Shown here piece after piece: positions 9,211 through 18,604 of a DNA stretch of 64,000 nucleotides (the stretch's first letter is position 1; each line of letters starts with the position of its first letter). Origin of the DNA: PALSA-607 sp963825425 (GTDB taxonomy: Bacteria; Actinomycetota; Actinomycetes; Acidothermales; Acidothermaceae). A program made the translations under genes and the position numbers. The notes beneath the pieces were generated by a model. It saw only the letters and a program-made list of their open reading frames with translations, did no database searches and was not told where the DNA came from. Where the stretch lies: assembly GCA_963825425.1 (NCBI GenBank), contig CAWGTF010000010.1, forward strand, positions 124,001 to 188,000, written 5' to 3'.

Positions 9211-9723
9211 ATGGTGACGAACTCCACCGTCAGCTCTAGTCAACCCGTCCGGCGGGGTTACTCGCAGCGCGAGCCGTTGCCCGCCGCCCTCGGTCTGCTC
9301 GCGGCCGCCCGCCACGGACTGGACGAAGCCGCCACCAGTTCGCGACCCGCGCAGCGCTATGCAAGCGCGCACCTTGCTGCGCTCCGCTGTGCGGCTGCCG
9401 TGCTTGCCGCCCGCGCTCGGCCCGAGCTTCCAGCCCCACTTGGTCATCGTCGGGTCCGTCGATCACGCAACGCCTGGGTCTTGCTCACCCAGGTCGCGCC
9501 GGAGCTTGCCGAATGGGCCGCGTTCTTCGCCGCCGGCGCGACGAAGCGCGCGGCAGCCGAAGCCGGGCTCGACGGATCGGTGAGCGCCCGTGAGGCCGAT
9601 GACTTGCTGCGCGACAGCGCTACTTTCCTCGCGCTGGCCGAGACCACCATCGGTGTCACGCATCAACCGGCCCTGCCGGTCGAGGCAGCGCGAGCGCAGC
9701 TAGGCGGCGGCGCGGCCGGATAG
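9211..9723 (+). CDS. SAV_6107-type HEPN-domain protein under SOS control
   Basis: This 170-residue, all-helical, Ala-rich protein matches what I know of the actinobacterial SAV_6107 HEPN family. Seen are ALGLLAAARHGLDEAA, RYASAHLAALRCAAAVLAAR, RNAWVLLTQVAPELAEWAAF and SAREADDLLRDSATFLALAE. RYASAH (residues 49-54) fits the RX4H pattern used as the catalytic motif in many HEPN ribonucleases, but a catalytic role here is inference. Its own LexA promoter lies 160 bases upstream. The methyltransferase gene starts 9 bases after its stop. Biological role unknown; damage-induced RNase, toxin or nucleotide-binding protein are all open. Confidence 0.75.
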   Translation: MVTNSTVSSSQPVRRGYSQREPLPAALGLLAAARHGLDEAATSSRPAQRYASAHLAALRCAAAVLAARARPELPAPLGHRRVRRSRNAWVLLTQVAPELAEWAAFFAAGATKRAAAEAGLDGSVSAREADDLLRDSATFLALAETTIGVTHQPALPVEAARAQLGGGAAG

Positions 9724-9732
9724 GGTGCGCCC

Positions 9733-10491
9733 ATGGCCGCTGACCGACTGCGTACTCGCGGCTCGGTGCGAACCGCCGTCGTCTGGCGCAGCGTTCGTTC
9801 GCTGCTGGTCGACCTCGTCGACCTGACCGGCCGCGACCAACTCGACGTCCTTGATGCCGGCGGTGGCACCGGTGGGTTCGCCGTGCCCTTAGCCGAGCTC
9901 GGCCACCGGGTCACTGTGGTCGATGCCAGTCCAGACTCGCTTGCCGCACTTGTTCGTCGCGCGGCTGATGCCGGAGTGACCGATCGGATCCGCAGCGTCC
10001 AGGGCGATGCAGCAAGCCTGCTCGACGTCGTCGCGCCCGCCTCATTCGACCTCGTCCTCTTGCACAGCGTGCTCGAGATCGTCGACGACCCAGCCGCAGC
10101 GCTCGCGGCGGTGGGCGGGGTCTTGCGGCCTGGCGGTATGGTCAGCGTGGTCGCGGCGAACAGGCTGGCCGCGGTGCTGCACCGCGCTGCCGCCGGGCGT
10201 TTCGATGAGGCGCTGTACGCCCTGCGCGACCCGCTCGGGCGCTATTCGGCCACTGACCCGGCGCCTCGCCGCTTCGCCCTGACCGACCTCGAGGCACTGC
10301 TCGCCGCCGCGGGATTGACCGTTGTCGCGACCCACGGCTCTCGGGTCTTCGCCGACCTGATTCCGGGCGGATCGCTAGACGCTGACCCGGCCGCGGTCGA
10401 GGCCTTGATCGCGTTGGAGTTCGAGGCCTCTGAGGTGCCGGCCTTTCGGGACATCGCGACCCAATTGCATGTTGTCGGCCGCCGCAGCTGA
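9733..10491 (+). CDS. Class I SAM-dependent methyltransferase
   Basis: The 252-residue product has the Rossmann SAM-binding signature LDAGGGTGGFAVPLAELGH (motif I, residues about 38-56), VTVVDASPDSL as the acidic motif II, VQGDAASL, FDLVLLHSVLEIVDDP (motif IV) and LRPGGMVSVVAANR. It resembles CmoA-like small-molecule or tRNA-modifying methyltransferases; the substrate cannot be inferred. It lies 9 bases after the HEPN gene, so it is probably on the same SOS-induced transcript. Confidence 0.85.
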   Translation: MAADRLRTRGSVRTAVVWRSVRSLLVDLVDLTGRDQLDVLDAGGGTGGFAVPLAELGHRVTVVDASPDSLAALVRRAADAGVTDRIRSVQGDAASLLDVVAPASFDLVLLHSVLEIVDDPAAALAAVGGVLRPGGMVSVVAANRLAAVLHRAAAGRFDEALYALRDPLGRYSATDPAPRRFALTDLEALLAAAGLTVVATHGSRVFADLIPGGSLDADPAAVEALIALEFEASEVPAFRDIATQLHVVGRRS

Positions 10492-10627
10492 AGGTGCTCC
10501 AGCCGCCGCCCTGGCCGCCCGATACTCACAGAACGGACCTGTCTCACGCAGTCTCTTTGTCATCGCTTGCCCAACCGGCTTTCGCCGCTCACGGCAGGCT
10601 CGTATCCTAAAAGCGCGACGGCCGGCC

Positions 10628-10650
10628 CGGTTGTCGCTCGACAAGCCGGT
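10628..10650. repeat. Inverted repeat, possible terminator
   Basis: CCGGTTGTCG at 10628-10637 pairs with CGACAAGCCGG at 10640-10650 with one bulged G and a 2-base loop. It lies in the 271-base gap after the methyltransferase gene. There is no T-tract, so a rho-independent terminator is only possible. I see no clear promoter in the remaining gap. Confidence 0.4.
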
Positions 10651-10762
10651 TCCGCTCTGATCGTGTTGCACACTGGTAGGCAGCAGTGGGCAGCCAGGGT
10701 CGTGTTTGAGTCGGATGCGTGGTTGGTCGGGGGCATGGTGGGGATGTCGTTGGGAGGGCAAC

Positions 10763-11224
10763 GTGCCGCTCTCTGAGCACGAGCAGCGAGTGCTCGAGCA
10801 GATCGAGCGAGCCCTCTACGCCGACGACCCGAAGTTCGCAGCGACGGTTCGCGGCATCGACCCGCGCACGCTGCATCGCCGCCGCTACCTTCGCGCGACC
10901 CTCGGCGCCATCGTCGGGGTCATCTTGCTCCCGGTCGGCATCGCGGTGCAGCAGCTCGAGCTGAGCGTCGCGGGATTCGTCTTGATGTTGCTGGCCTTTT
11001 TGTACGGCGCATCGACCTGGCGCCAGCGTCGTGAGGCTTCGGAGGTCACCCAACCAGGCGCCGCACGAGCCACCGATATGCCGACCGTGCGCCGCGGCCG
11101 CGGCAAGAAACTGGGCACGCCGCCCACACCTAAGCGCACCATCGTGAAGCGATTCGAAGATCGCTGGGATCGTCGGCGCGACGGTCTTGGTGGCGGCGCT
11201 CGCGGCCAGGACGACGACCGCTAG
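10763..11224 (+). CDS. DUF3040 membrane protein
   Basis: This 153-residue protein opens with VPLSEHEQRVLEQIERALYADDPKFA, the signature of actinobacterial DUF3040. Two hydrophobic segments follow (residues about 52-69 and 72-87), with a basic cytosolic C-terminus (RRGRGKKLG, KRFEDRWDRRR). The GTG at 10763 was chosen because homology starts there and GGGAGGG at 10751-10757 is a good ribosome site. The gene often sits beside the dcw cluster in actinobacteria; function unknown. It converges with the transglutaminase gene, with only 4 bases between stops. Confidence 0.88.
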   Translation: MPLSEHEQRVLEQIERALYADDPKFAATVRGIDPRTLHRRRYLRATLGAIVGVILLPVGIAVQQLELSVAGFVLMLLAFLYGASTWRQRREASEVTQPGAARATDMPTVRRGRGKKLGTPPTPKRTIVKRFEDRWDRRRDGLGGGARGQDDDR

Positions 11225-11228
11225 TCCG

Positions 11229-13614
11229 CTAGTCCTGCTGGTCGCGGCGCCCCGGTCGAGGGAGTCGGCCACTGATCCAGCGCCGCATGGCGAAACCGGC
11301 GGAACGCCAGGAGTCGGAGATCCAGGCGGTCGCAGACACCGCGATCCGGCTCGACGACGACGGCGCGAGGCGCGCGCGCAGCCGGCGGCCACGTGAGACC
11401 GAGTGGAACAGTGCCTTACGGACGGTGGTCTCGTCTGCGCGCGGATCTTCATCGACCCATCGAAGCTCGTCTGGTCGTGCGGCATACCGGGCTAGTTCCT
11501 CGGCTCGGGTCAGCCGCGACAGCGCCTGCTCGGCAGCAACGTCAGTCGCCAGCCTTCGAGTCGCGACCAACGTCGCTGCTGCCCTTCGCGGCGTGTCGGT
11601 ATGACCACGCCAGTCCAAACCAAGATCGCGCATGTCGTCACCAAGCTCAGCCCATGCGGCGTGGGCTCGAGCTGCTTGCGAGTCGGCGGATGTCCATCGA
11701 CGGCGGCGAGTCAGCCAGCGCGCGATCGGGGCGATGACGATGGCGATGAGGACGACGAGCAAGGTGAACAACCACCCCACGGGGAGGTGGCGAAACACCG
11801 GGAGCGAGCTCCCTGTCTTGTGGACCGGCTTTAAGGGCGTCGGCCGGAATCCCTGGATATCGAGCGGGGCGCCTCTGCCGCTTGTCGTCGCCGTCACCGA
11901 GGCCGTCGCCTGCGGGCCGAGGGTCAACGGTGCGTAGGCCGGCGTGGTCGTTTGGCCATCGGCGCGCGGCGTCGGCTCGAAGCGCAGCCACCCGGCGTCC
12001 GGGAAATACAACTCGGGCCACGCGTGGGCGTCGGCAGTGGTGACGAGGTAGGTGTTGGTACTGCCGACCGGTGCGCCCGGCGTGAAGCCGACATCGACCC
12101 GGGCTGGGATCCCCTCAACGCGAGCCATCAACGCCATCGTGGCAGCGAACTGCTCGCAGTAGCCGCGACGGTCGGTGAGGAATGTCAGTAACGCGTTCTG
12201 GTCAGTGCCGGTCTTGATCGTGATGTCGTAGGTGCCGGCCTGGAACCAAGCCTGCAAGGCGATTGCCTTCTGGTAGGGCGTCACGGCGTGTGCGTTCGCG
12301 ATGATCTGGTCGGCGACCTGCCGAACCTGTTGGGGCAGGTTCGACGGGTGTTTCGAGGTCGGGTGCGACGCTGGCATCTGGGTCGACTGCCGGCAGCGAG
12401 TTGAGCAAGACCGCCGATGGCTTATAAACAGCACTCGTTGCGGTGTAACTCAGATGCGGTGTTGCGGTATCGACGCCGTAGATCGCGGGATTCACCGGGT
12501 TGTAGCGCCAGTCACCACGCGCGGTCACCGCGGTCACCGTCGAGGGGACCGGCAGATACGCCTGCCGAAGGCCGGTGATCACGACGTTCGTCGTGGCGGT
12601 GCCGGTGCGTTGCATCGTGACGCCCGCGGGCGGCGGGATGCCGTCCTTGTCGATCCGCGTATCGTCCGGCGACGTGACCGACGACACCTCCCACACGGTG
12701 CCGTCGAATCTGTCGAGCGTCAGCAGTCGCAGGTAAGTCGGCGTCCCTGTGGTGGTGTACGTAAACAACGACGTCGGCCGCGGCTCGTTCAGGTCCTGGC
12801 GGATGCTGACAATCGGGCTGATGCTGACCGATCCACCCTTGTTGTTGGCCGAGAAACCACCCACGCCGTTCGTATGGTGGGTGCCGAACCAGCCGGAGTG
12901 CAGCCCGGGGATGATCACCGGCAGCACCACCGCGATGCTGATCGCCGCAAATCCCACGCGGCGTCCGACTTGGGTCAACTGGCTCGTCGCTGCTTGCCCA
13001 CGGACCACCGATCCGCGAATCGCCCGCACTGGTCGTCCCCACCGACCGACTCGATCGCGTCCCTCCGCCAACAAGAGTGAAAGGTAGCCCGCGGCAGCGA
13101 ACACGAACGGCCGCCATCCGACACCAGCGGACAGCGTTGCTGCCGACACGGTGAAAATGGCCAGCAACGGGAGTCCGGCGACGGCCGGTCGCCGAATCCC
13201 GCTCGCGAGCGTCTCGACGACGACGGCGACCAGCCCGACGCCTGCAGTCGTCAGGAGACTCAACCCGCGGGTGACCATGACGGGCGCCGCGAGTTGAACG
13301 GTGTCGGTGAAGCCCGACGACATCGTGGTGTGCAGGAGGCGCAAGGCGGCCGGCCCCGGGATGAACCCGAGTGGCGCAACGGAGTGGGCATAGAGCGCGG
13401 TGATCAGCCCGGCCCACACGGCAATCATGGCGAGCGGGATCACGGCGGTGACGACGCGGATACGTTGCAGCGCAGCCGATGTCGCGGCGATGGCCAACAC
13501 CATCAGTACGACGCGCGGCAACCACCCCATCGAGTCGAAGACGGGTAGCAGGCTGAGCGACCCAAGAACGGTCGCCAAGGCGGCGAAGATGGTGACCCGA
13601 AGTCGTGGGTTCAT
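11229..13614 (-). CDS. Transglutaminase-like membrane protein (TgpA type), frameshifted
   Basis: The N-terminal 200 residues hold several membrane helices (DUF3488-like). An extracytoplasmic region follows, then a transglutaminase core with RRGYCEQFAATMALMAR (nucleophile Cys), DAHAWPELYFPDAGW (His) and FEPTPRADG. Another membrane helix (LFTLLVVLIAIVIAPIA) leads to a DUF4129-like cytosolic tail. One extra base near 12340 separates the two halves; about 794 residues corrected. The ATG at 13614 overlaps the stop of the DUF58 gene. The moxR-DUF58-transglutaminase trio is common in actinobacteria, and the partners are thought to act together on cell-surface or protein maturation; the substrate is unknown. 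Confidence 0.85.
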
Positions 13615-14900
13615 CGGCTGGCCAGGACTTGGGAGTTGGTCGCCGCGTTGCCCCACATCGTGCGCATGTCCGTGCGCGCGTTGACGGATACGACGCGCCA
13701 TCCCGCGCCGGTAAGCAGTGCGCACGACTGCGCGTGGTCGCGCTGGCGGACGACCGGCTGGCCTGGCACCGGCGGGTGCGCTGTCGTCCAGCTACCGGTG
13801 TCGAGCATGATCGCAACGCAGGCCGATGCGTGATGCCGGAATCGGGCGAGCGCGTCAAGGTCGGCATCGGTCAGACTGCCGAGTGCCGCGATCACCAGCC
13901 CGCCGCCGCCGCCACGTCGAATGCCGGCAAGTCCGGCAGTGAGCGAGTGCGCGCCGGACATCGAGACCAGCGCGAGTGTGTCGAGCAGCACGGTCTCGAA
14001 CGGTGTTCCGGCCATCGCGTCCGCTGAGTAACCCGAGACCTCGCTGCCGGACTCTGTCGTGAAGCGAAGTCCGAATCCGTCGCGAGCCAGATGGGAGCCG
14101 ATGGACGCGATCGCGCTGACCGCCCATTCGAACGACGAGCCTGGGCCTTCGCCACGATGGGCCGTCACCCGGCTGTCGAGCAGCAGGACGCCCCGGTTCT
14201 GCCACGGCTGTTCTTCGCGGCGCACCATGAGTTCGCCGTACCTAGCGGTCGATCGCCAATGCACCCGGCGCAGGTCGTCGCCGTGGCGGTACTCGCGGGT
14301 CGTCACGTCGTCCTCGCCCATAGTCGAGATCGAGCGTGCCCTGCTGTCGCCGCCACCCGCCCAGTCGCCGCCCAGTCGGATCGCCGGCAGCGGCACCACG
14401 GTCGGCGTGACGACGAGGGCATCGGTCGTCGTGAACGATCGGGTCAACTCGACGAGTCCGAACAGATCGGCGAAACGTAGCGACAACGGACCCACGACGA
14501 AGCGCCCACGAACATCGCTGCGCACCGGATAGGAAACCTCACGTACACCGAGCGATTCGATCCTGTTGACGACGAAGCGCGGGCGACCGCCGAGGCTGTA
14601 GGGCAAGCGATCCTCCAGCAGGAGGATTCCGGTCGCCACCCGCGACAAATTCTCGACGCGCAACACGACCTGCGCGGTCTCGCCGACCGGCACGCGTTGT
14701 GGCTCGATGCGGCGAACGCACGAGAGTCGATAGCGGGTGCGCGCTACGACGATCGCGGTGGCGATCGGCAGCGCACACAAGAAGATGCCAACACGCAACA
14801 AGTCCATCTCGCGAAGCACGAGACCGCACAGGCACGCAGCTATGCCAGCCGCGAGGAAGCTCCGACCGCGGGTAGTGAGTCCGGAAAGCGCCGCTCGCAT
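13611..14900 (-). CDS. DUF58 domain protein
   Basis: The 429-residue product starts with two membrane helices (residues about 14-50). A beta-rich region follows, then the DUF58 hallmark VTTREYRHGDDLRRVHWRSTARYGELMVRREE. A von Willebrand A-like domain begins at RGVLLLDSRV, with a degenerate metal site. It lies between moxR and the transglutaminase gene with overlapping start and stop codons (TAATG at 14900, ATGA at 13611), so the three are one operon. In characterised systems MoxR ATPases work as chaperones with VWA proteins. Confidence 0.88.
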   Translation of the reverse strand: MRAALSGLTTRGRSFLAAGIAACLCGLVLREMDLLRVGIFLCALPIATAIVVARTRYRLSCVRRIEPQRVPVGETAQVVLRVENLSRVATGILLLEDRLPYSLGGRPRFVVNRIESLGVREVSYPVRSDVRGRFVVGPLSLRFADLFGLVELTRSFTTTDALVVTPTVVPLPAIRLGGDWAGGGDSRARSISTMGEDDVTTREYRHGDDLRRVHWRSTARYGELMVRREEQPWQNRGVLLLDSRVTAHRGEGPGSSFEWAVSAIASIGSHLARDGFGLRFTTESGSEVSGYSADAMAGTPFETVLLDTLALVSMSGAHSLTAGLAGIRRGGGGGLVIAALGSLTDADLDALARFRHHASACVAIMLDTGSWTTAHPPVPGQPVVRQRDHAQSCALLTGAGWRVVSVNARTDMRTMWGNAATNSQVLASR

Positions 14901-15898
14901 TAGTGCGGTGTTGCTCGGGAACGCTGGCTGGACGACGGAACCGCAACTCTGGCCACAATGTCGGACAAGATGTCGGACGCACTGCGTCGCGAGATCTGCG
15001 CTTCCGCGGTGATGAGCAGGCGGTGCGTGAGGACTGGCTGCGTGAGCATCCGCACGTCGTCTGGCAGCACGTAATCGCGATCGTCGAGTGCTGCTGCGGC
15101 CCGCGCGGCCCGCAGCAGCTGCAGTGTTGCGCGCGGCGATGCGCCTAGCCGAAGCTCAAGTGACGCACGCGTGGCCGCGACCAGGTCGACGGTGTAGCGG
15201 CGGACGTCGGGTGCGACGTAGACAGTGCGGATCAGCTCGATCGCATTCGCGACTTCAACGGCGTCAGCGACGGGACGCAGGTCGTCGAGCGGATCGTGGC
15301 TGCCGTGGGAATCGAGCATTTCGAGTTCCGCGTTGGCGGACGGGTAGCCCATAGACAGCCGCGCGGTGAAGCGGTCGCGCTGTGCTTCGGGCAGCGGGTA
15401 GGTGCCTTCCATCTCGATCGGGTTCTGGGTGGCAACGACCATGAACGGCGCCGCAAGTCGGTAGGTCGTCCCGTCGACGGTGGCCTGCCGCTCTTCCATG
15501 CTCTCGAGGAGTGCCGACTGTGTCTTTGGCGAAGCGCGGTTGATCTCGTCGCCGACGACGATGTTGGCGAACACCGGGCCGGGCTTGAATTCGAATTCGC
15601 GGGTGTCCTGGCTGAAGACCGACACACCCGTGATGTCGCTGGGGAGCAGGTCGGGGGTGAACTGGATCCGGCGGACGGAACAGTCGATGGCCTTCGCCAA
15701 CGCCTTGGCCAGCATCGTCTTGCCGACGCCGGGCACGTCCTCAATGAGTAGGTGACCCTCGGCGAACAACACCGTGACAGCAAGTTGCACGACATCGGGC
15801 TTGCCTTCGATCACCTGCTCGACGGCAGCGCAGATACGCCGACCGGTTTCTGCGACCTCTTTGAGGTCGCCCCCCGCTGTCCCCGGGAACGCTGCCAC
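14900..15898 (-). CDS. moxR: MoxR-family AAA+ ATPase
   Basis: A 332-residue MoxR ATPase. Walker A is EDVPGVGKTMLAKALA (residues about 53-68), Walker B is ANIVVGDEINRA, and sensor 1 is VVATQNPIE, followed by EGTYPLPEAQRDRF. The lid domain contains GASPRATLQLLRAARAAA. MoxR proteins act as ATP-driven chaperones. This is the first gene of the minus-strand operon, divergent from the mraZ promoter. Confidence 0.93.
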   Translation of the reverse strand: MAAFPGTAGGDLKEVAETGRRICAAVEQVIEGKPDVVQLAVTVLFAEGHLLIEDVPGVGKTMLAKALAKAIDCSVRRIQFTPDLLPSDITGVSVFSQDTREFEFKPGPVFANIVVGDEINRASPKTQSALLESMEERQATVDGTTYRLAAPFMVVATQNPIEMEGTYPLPEAQRDRFTARLSMGYPSANAELEMLDSHGSHDPLDDLRPVADAVEVANAIELIRTVYVAPDVRRYTVDLVAATRASLELRLGASPRATLQLLRAARAAAALDDRDYVLPDDVRMLTQPVLTHRLLITAEAQISRRSASDILSDIVARVAVPSSSQRSRATPH

Positions 15899-15933
15899 CC
15901 GTCCTCCTTGCTCGTGTATCTGGCCTTCGCGTC

Positions 15934-15967
15934 TGACGAGTCTCTCAGGCTGACGAGTCTCTCAGGT
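15934..15967. repeat. 17-bp tandem duplication upstream of moxR
   Basis: TGACGAGTCTCTCAGG(C/T) occurs at 15934-15950 and 15951-15967 in the 288-base gap between the divergent moxR and mraZ genes. Two copies differ only at the last base. No regulator site is recognised in it. Confidence 0.85.
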
Positions 15968-16092
15968 CAAGAGCATGCAAACGAGTGATCCCGCTAGTCG
16001 AACGCACGACTCCGCTTATCGGTTCGCTTCGCCGGGCCGCGCGATTTCGCTGACCCAGGGAGGGATCCCCGCGATCGATGCCGCCAAGTTGC

Positions 16093-16122
16093 TTGAAAGT
16101 GGGGGAGTGTGGAGTATGGTGG
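16093..16122 (+). promoter_or_regulatory. mra promoter with MraZ-type repeats
   Basis: A TTGAAA -35 (16093-16098) and TATGGT -10 (16115-16120) are 16 bases apart. Overlapping them are three G-rich repeats: AGTGGGGG (16098-16105), AGTGTGGAG (16106-16114) and TATGGTGG (16115-16122). MraZ is known to bind TGGG-type direct repeats upstream of its own gene, so this is a likely autoregulatory site. The match is by eye. Confidence 0.6.
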
Positions 16123-16186
16123 CGCGAAATGGAGAGCAAGGGTATGGGCCGGCGGGCGGCCAGGATCGGTCGAGCGGAGGTGGGCG

Positions 16187-16618
16187 GTGTTCCTCGGAAC
16201 CCACGCCCCTCGACTCGATGAGAAGGGCCGACTCTTCCTGCCGGCGAAATTCCGCGACGAGCTTGCGGCCGGTCTGGTGATCACCAAGGGCCAGGAGCGC
16301 TGCCTCTACGTCTTTCCCGCCGCTGAGTTCGGCCGCCTGACCGAGGCGCTACGGACCTCACCGGTGACCCACAAAGGCGTGCGTGACTACTCGCGGGTGT
16401 TCTTCGCGAGCGCGTCCGACGACATCCCCGACAAGCAAGGCCGCATCACGATCCCGCCCGCGCTGCGCGAATACGCCGGCCTGAGCCGTGACTGCGCCGT
16501 CATCGGCGCCAACACCAGGGTCGAGATCTGGGACGCCGCGGCGTGGGAGACCTACCTCGCTGCGCAAGAGCCGGTCTTCTCCGAACTCGGCGAGGAGGTG
16601 CTGCCCGGCGTCCTCTGA
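16187..16618 (+). CDS. mraZ: Transcriptional regulator MraZ
   Basis: MraZ is the DNA-binding regulator at the head of the dcw cluster. The 143-residue product has two SpoVT/AbrB-like halves with the repeated DXXXR signature: RLDEKGRLFLPAKFRDEL near residue 8, and PDKQGRITIPPALREYAGL near residue 81. The GTG at 16187 begins the standard VFLGTHAPRLDEKGR and has a GGAGG site at 16177-16181. The 233 bases before rsmH carry no other recognised gene. Confidence 0.95.
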   Translation: MFLGTHAPRLDEKGRLFLPAKFRDELAAGLVITKGQERCLYVFPAAEFGRLTEALRTSPVTHKGVRDYSRVFFASASDDIPDKQGRITIPPALREYAGLSRDCAVIGANTRVEIWDAAAWETYLAAQEPVFSELGEEVLPGVL

Positions 16619-16851
16619 CGACCATGAGCGCCACGCGCTCGACATTGAGCACTTCGTGCGACGAGGCCTCCGGCCGCTCGCTCTCCTGGCACACCTTCCC
16701 CGGCGCCAGGCGAACGGGAACCTCCGGTGAGCGGCTGGGAACCCCGACGCACGAGGCGCTCCATTTCGCACCACCACCCCACGCAAGACAACACCAGCCC
16801 ACCCACCCCAGGACGCGTCACCAGCCACATCGAAGGGTCGAGAACAGTCAA

Positions 16852-17814
16852 ATGGACGACGTCACGAGCTACCGGCACGTGCCGGTACTCCTGGGTCGGG
16901 TGCTGGAGCTGCTCGCTCCGGCACTGACCGCGCCCGGTGCGGTGGTCGTCGATGCGACGCTCGGTATGGGCGGCCACGCGGAGGCGCTCCTCATCGCGCA
17001 TCCGCAAGCACGCCTCATCGGCATTGACAGGGACACCGACGCGCTCGCCCTCGCGACCACTCGCCTCGCCCCCTTCGAGACGCGGACCACTTTGGTCCAT
17101 GCGGTCTACGATCAACTTCCCGTTGTGCTCGCCGAGCTGGGGCTCTCGACGGTCGACGGGGTCCTGTTCGATCTCGGCGTCTCCTCGCTTCAGCTCGACG
17201 AGGTCGATCGCGGGTTTTCCTACGCCCACGACGCGCCGCTCGACATGCGGATGGACGCAACCACCGGCAAGACAGCCGCCGACGTCGTCAACACCTATTC
17301 AGCCGCCGAGATCGCTCGAGTGCTGCGGGTCTATGGCGAGGAGCGCTTCGCGTCGCGAATCGCCAACGCGATCGTCCAGGAGCGCAGCCGCCAGCCGCTG
17401 GTGTCGGGGGCGCGCTTGGCGGAGTTGGTACGTGACTCGATTCCGGCCGCGACCCGGCGTACCGGCGGGCACCCCGCAAAGCGCACGTTCCAGGCCCTGC
17501 GCATTGAGGTCAACGCCGAGCTCGCGGCGCTCGAGCGGGCAGTTCCTGCCGCGGTTGCAGCCGTCAGTGTCGGCGGCCGGGTCGTCGTGTTGTCCTACCA
17601 GTCGCTCGAAGACCGTCTGGTGAAGCAGGTGTTCGCCGCCGGCGCCGCCAGCACATCGCCGTCCGAACTGCCGGTCGAACTGCCGGACCATGCGCCGCGG
17701 TTGCGACTGCTCACCCGCGGCGCCGATCAGGCGAGTGCCGATGAGATCGCCGCCAATCCGCGGGCCGCGTCGGTGCGGCTGCGCGGGATCGAGCGGATTC
17801 GGGCGGCCGCGTGA
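16852..17814 (+). CDS. rsmH: 16S rRNA (cytosine1402-N4)-methyltransferase
   Basis: RsmH (MraW) methylates C1402 of 16S rRNA using SAM. The 320-residue product has RHVPVLLGRVLELL, the SAM motif VVDATLGMGGHAEALL, GIDRDTDALALA, VLFDLGVSSLQLDEVDRGFSY, DMRMDATTGKTAADVVN and RTFQALRIEVNAEL. The ATG at 16852 is where homology begins. Its stop overlaps the ftsL GTG (GTGA). Confidence 0.96.
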   Translation: MDDVTSYRHVPVLLGRVLELLAPALTAPGAVVVDATLGMGGHAEALLIAHPQARLIGIDRDTDALALATTRLAPFETRTTLVHAVYDQLPVVLAELGLSTVDGVLFDLGVSSLQLDEVDRGFSYAHDAPLDMRMDATTGKTAADVVNTYSAAEIARVLRVYGEERFASRIANAIVQERSRQPLVSGARLAELVRDSIPAATRRTGGHPAKRTFQALRIEVNAELAALERAVPAAVAAVSVGGRVVVLSYQSLEDRLVKQVFAAGAASTSPSELPVELPDHAPRLRLLTRGADQASADEIAANPRAASVRLRGIERIRAAA

Positions 17815-18604
17815 GCGCGCTTCCATCCGTTGAGGTGCGGGTGACCGAGGCGACGGCATCCGACGTCGCCATCGACGGTGTCCTGATCGCGCCCGCGACG
17901 ACTGCGCCGGTCCGCACATCCCCGCCGAATGCGCCGGTCAGTCGGCCCACGACCCTTCGAGTCGTGCGGCCGCGAAACGCGCCGCCGCGCGCCCCGTTCG
18001 TGTTGCTCGTCTCGGCGCTGCTCGCCGCTGGCCTGGTCGGCGTGTTGGTCATCAACACCAAGCTCGCACAGGGCTCATTCATGGTCGACCAGCTCCAGCG
18101 CCAAGAGTCGAGCAATGCCGATCAGGTGCAGGCACTCAGCCGATCCGTCGCCGACCAAGGCGCACCGCAGGCATTGGCGGCGCGGGCGATCGCACTGGGC
18201 ATGGTCGCGGCGCCGAATCCGGTCTTCAAGCGATCGGCGGACGGCGGGGTGCTCGGCGCCGCGACGAAGGCCTGGCGTCCGGCCCCACCACCCGCCCCAA
18301 GCCGTCCCCGACGCCGCAGGCATCGGCATCGACAAGCCCGAGCGTGTCGCCGTCCGGATCAGTGTCGCCCTCCGGATCGGTGTCGCCATCGGGATCGGTG
18401 TCGCCGTCCGCGTCGGTGTCAGCGTCGCCCGACGCGTCGCCGTCGGCGAAGGCCAGCCCGTCGGCGTCGGGTAAGCCGACGGCGAACCCCACCGCCAAGC
18501 CCACGCCGACAGCTTCGGCCAAGACGCCAACCAAGCCGTCACCGACTCCTGGACCAACCGCGAAGCCCACGGTCAAACCGACGCCGACAGGTGGTCACGG
18601 GTGA
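17811..18604 (+). CDS. ftsL: FtsL-like septum protein with a Ser/Pro-rich C-terminal tail, frameshifted
   Basis: Position between rsmH and ftsI, one membrane helix (VLLVSALLAAGLVGVLVIN, residues about 64-82) and a following coiled-coil-like segment (LQRQESSNADQVQALSRSVADQ) identify a FtsL-type divisome protein. The domain ends near residue 145 (MVAAPNPVFKRSADGG). A net -1 shift near 18265-18290 leads into an Ala/Ser/Pro/Thr/Lys tail with SPSGSV repeats that ends at 18604. In FtsL topology this tail lies outside the membrane. About 264 residues corrected, long for FtsL. The stop overlaps ftsI (GTGA). Confidence 0.8.
18342..18420 (+). repeat. 18-bp coding repeat in the ftsL tail
   Basis: About four degenerate copies of an 18-base unit (TCGCCGTCCGGATCAGTG-like) encode SPSGSV repeats in the frame of the FtsL tail. 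The repeat is in-phase, consistent with selection on the protein. Confidence 0.75.

Noticed and set aside
12512..13867. 451-codon frame overlapping the transglutaminase gene on the same strand
   Set aside because: Arg/His-rich shadow translation; the overlapping frame holds the conserved membrane protein.
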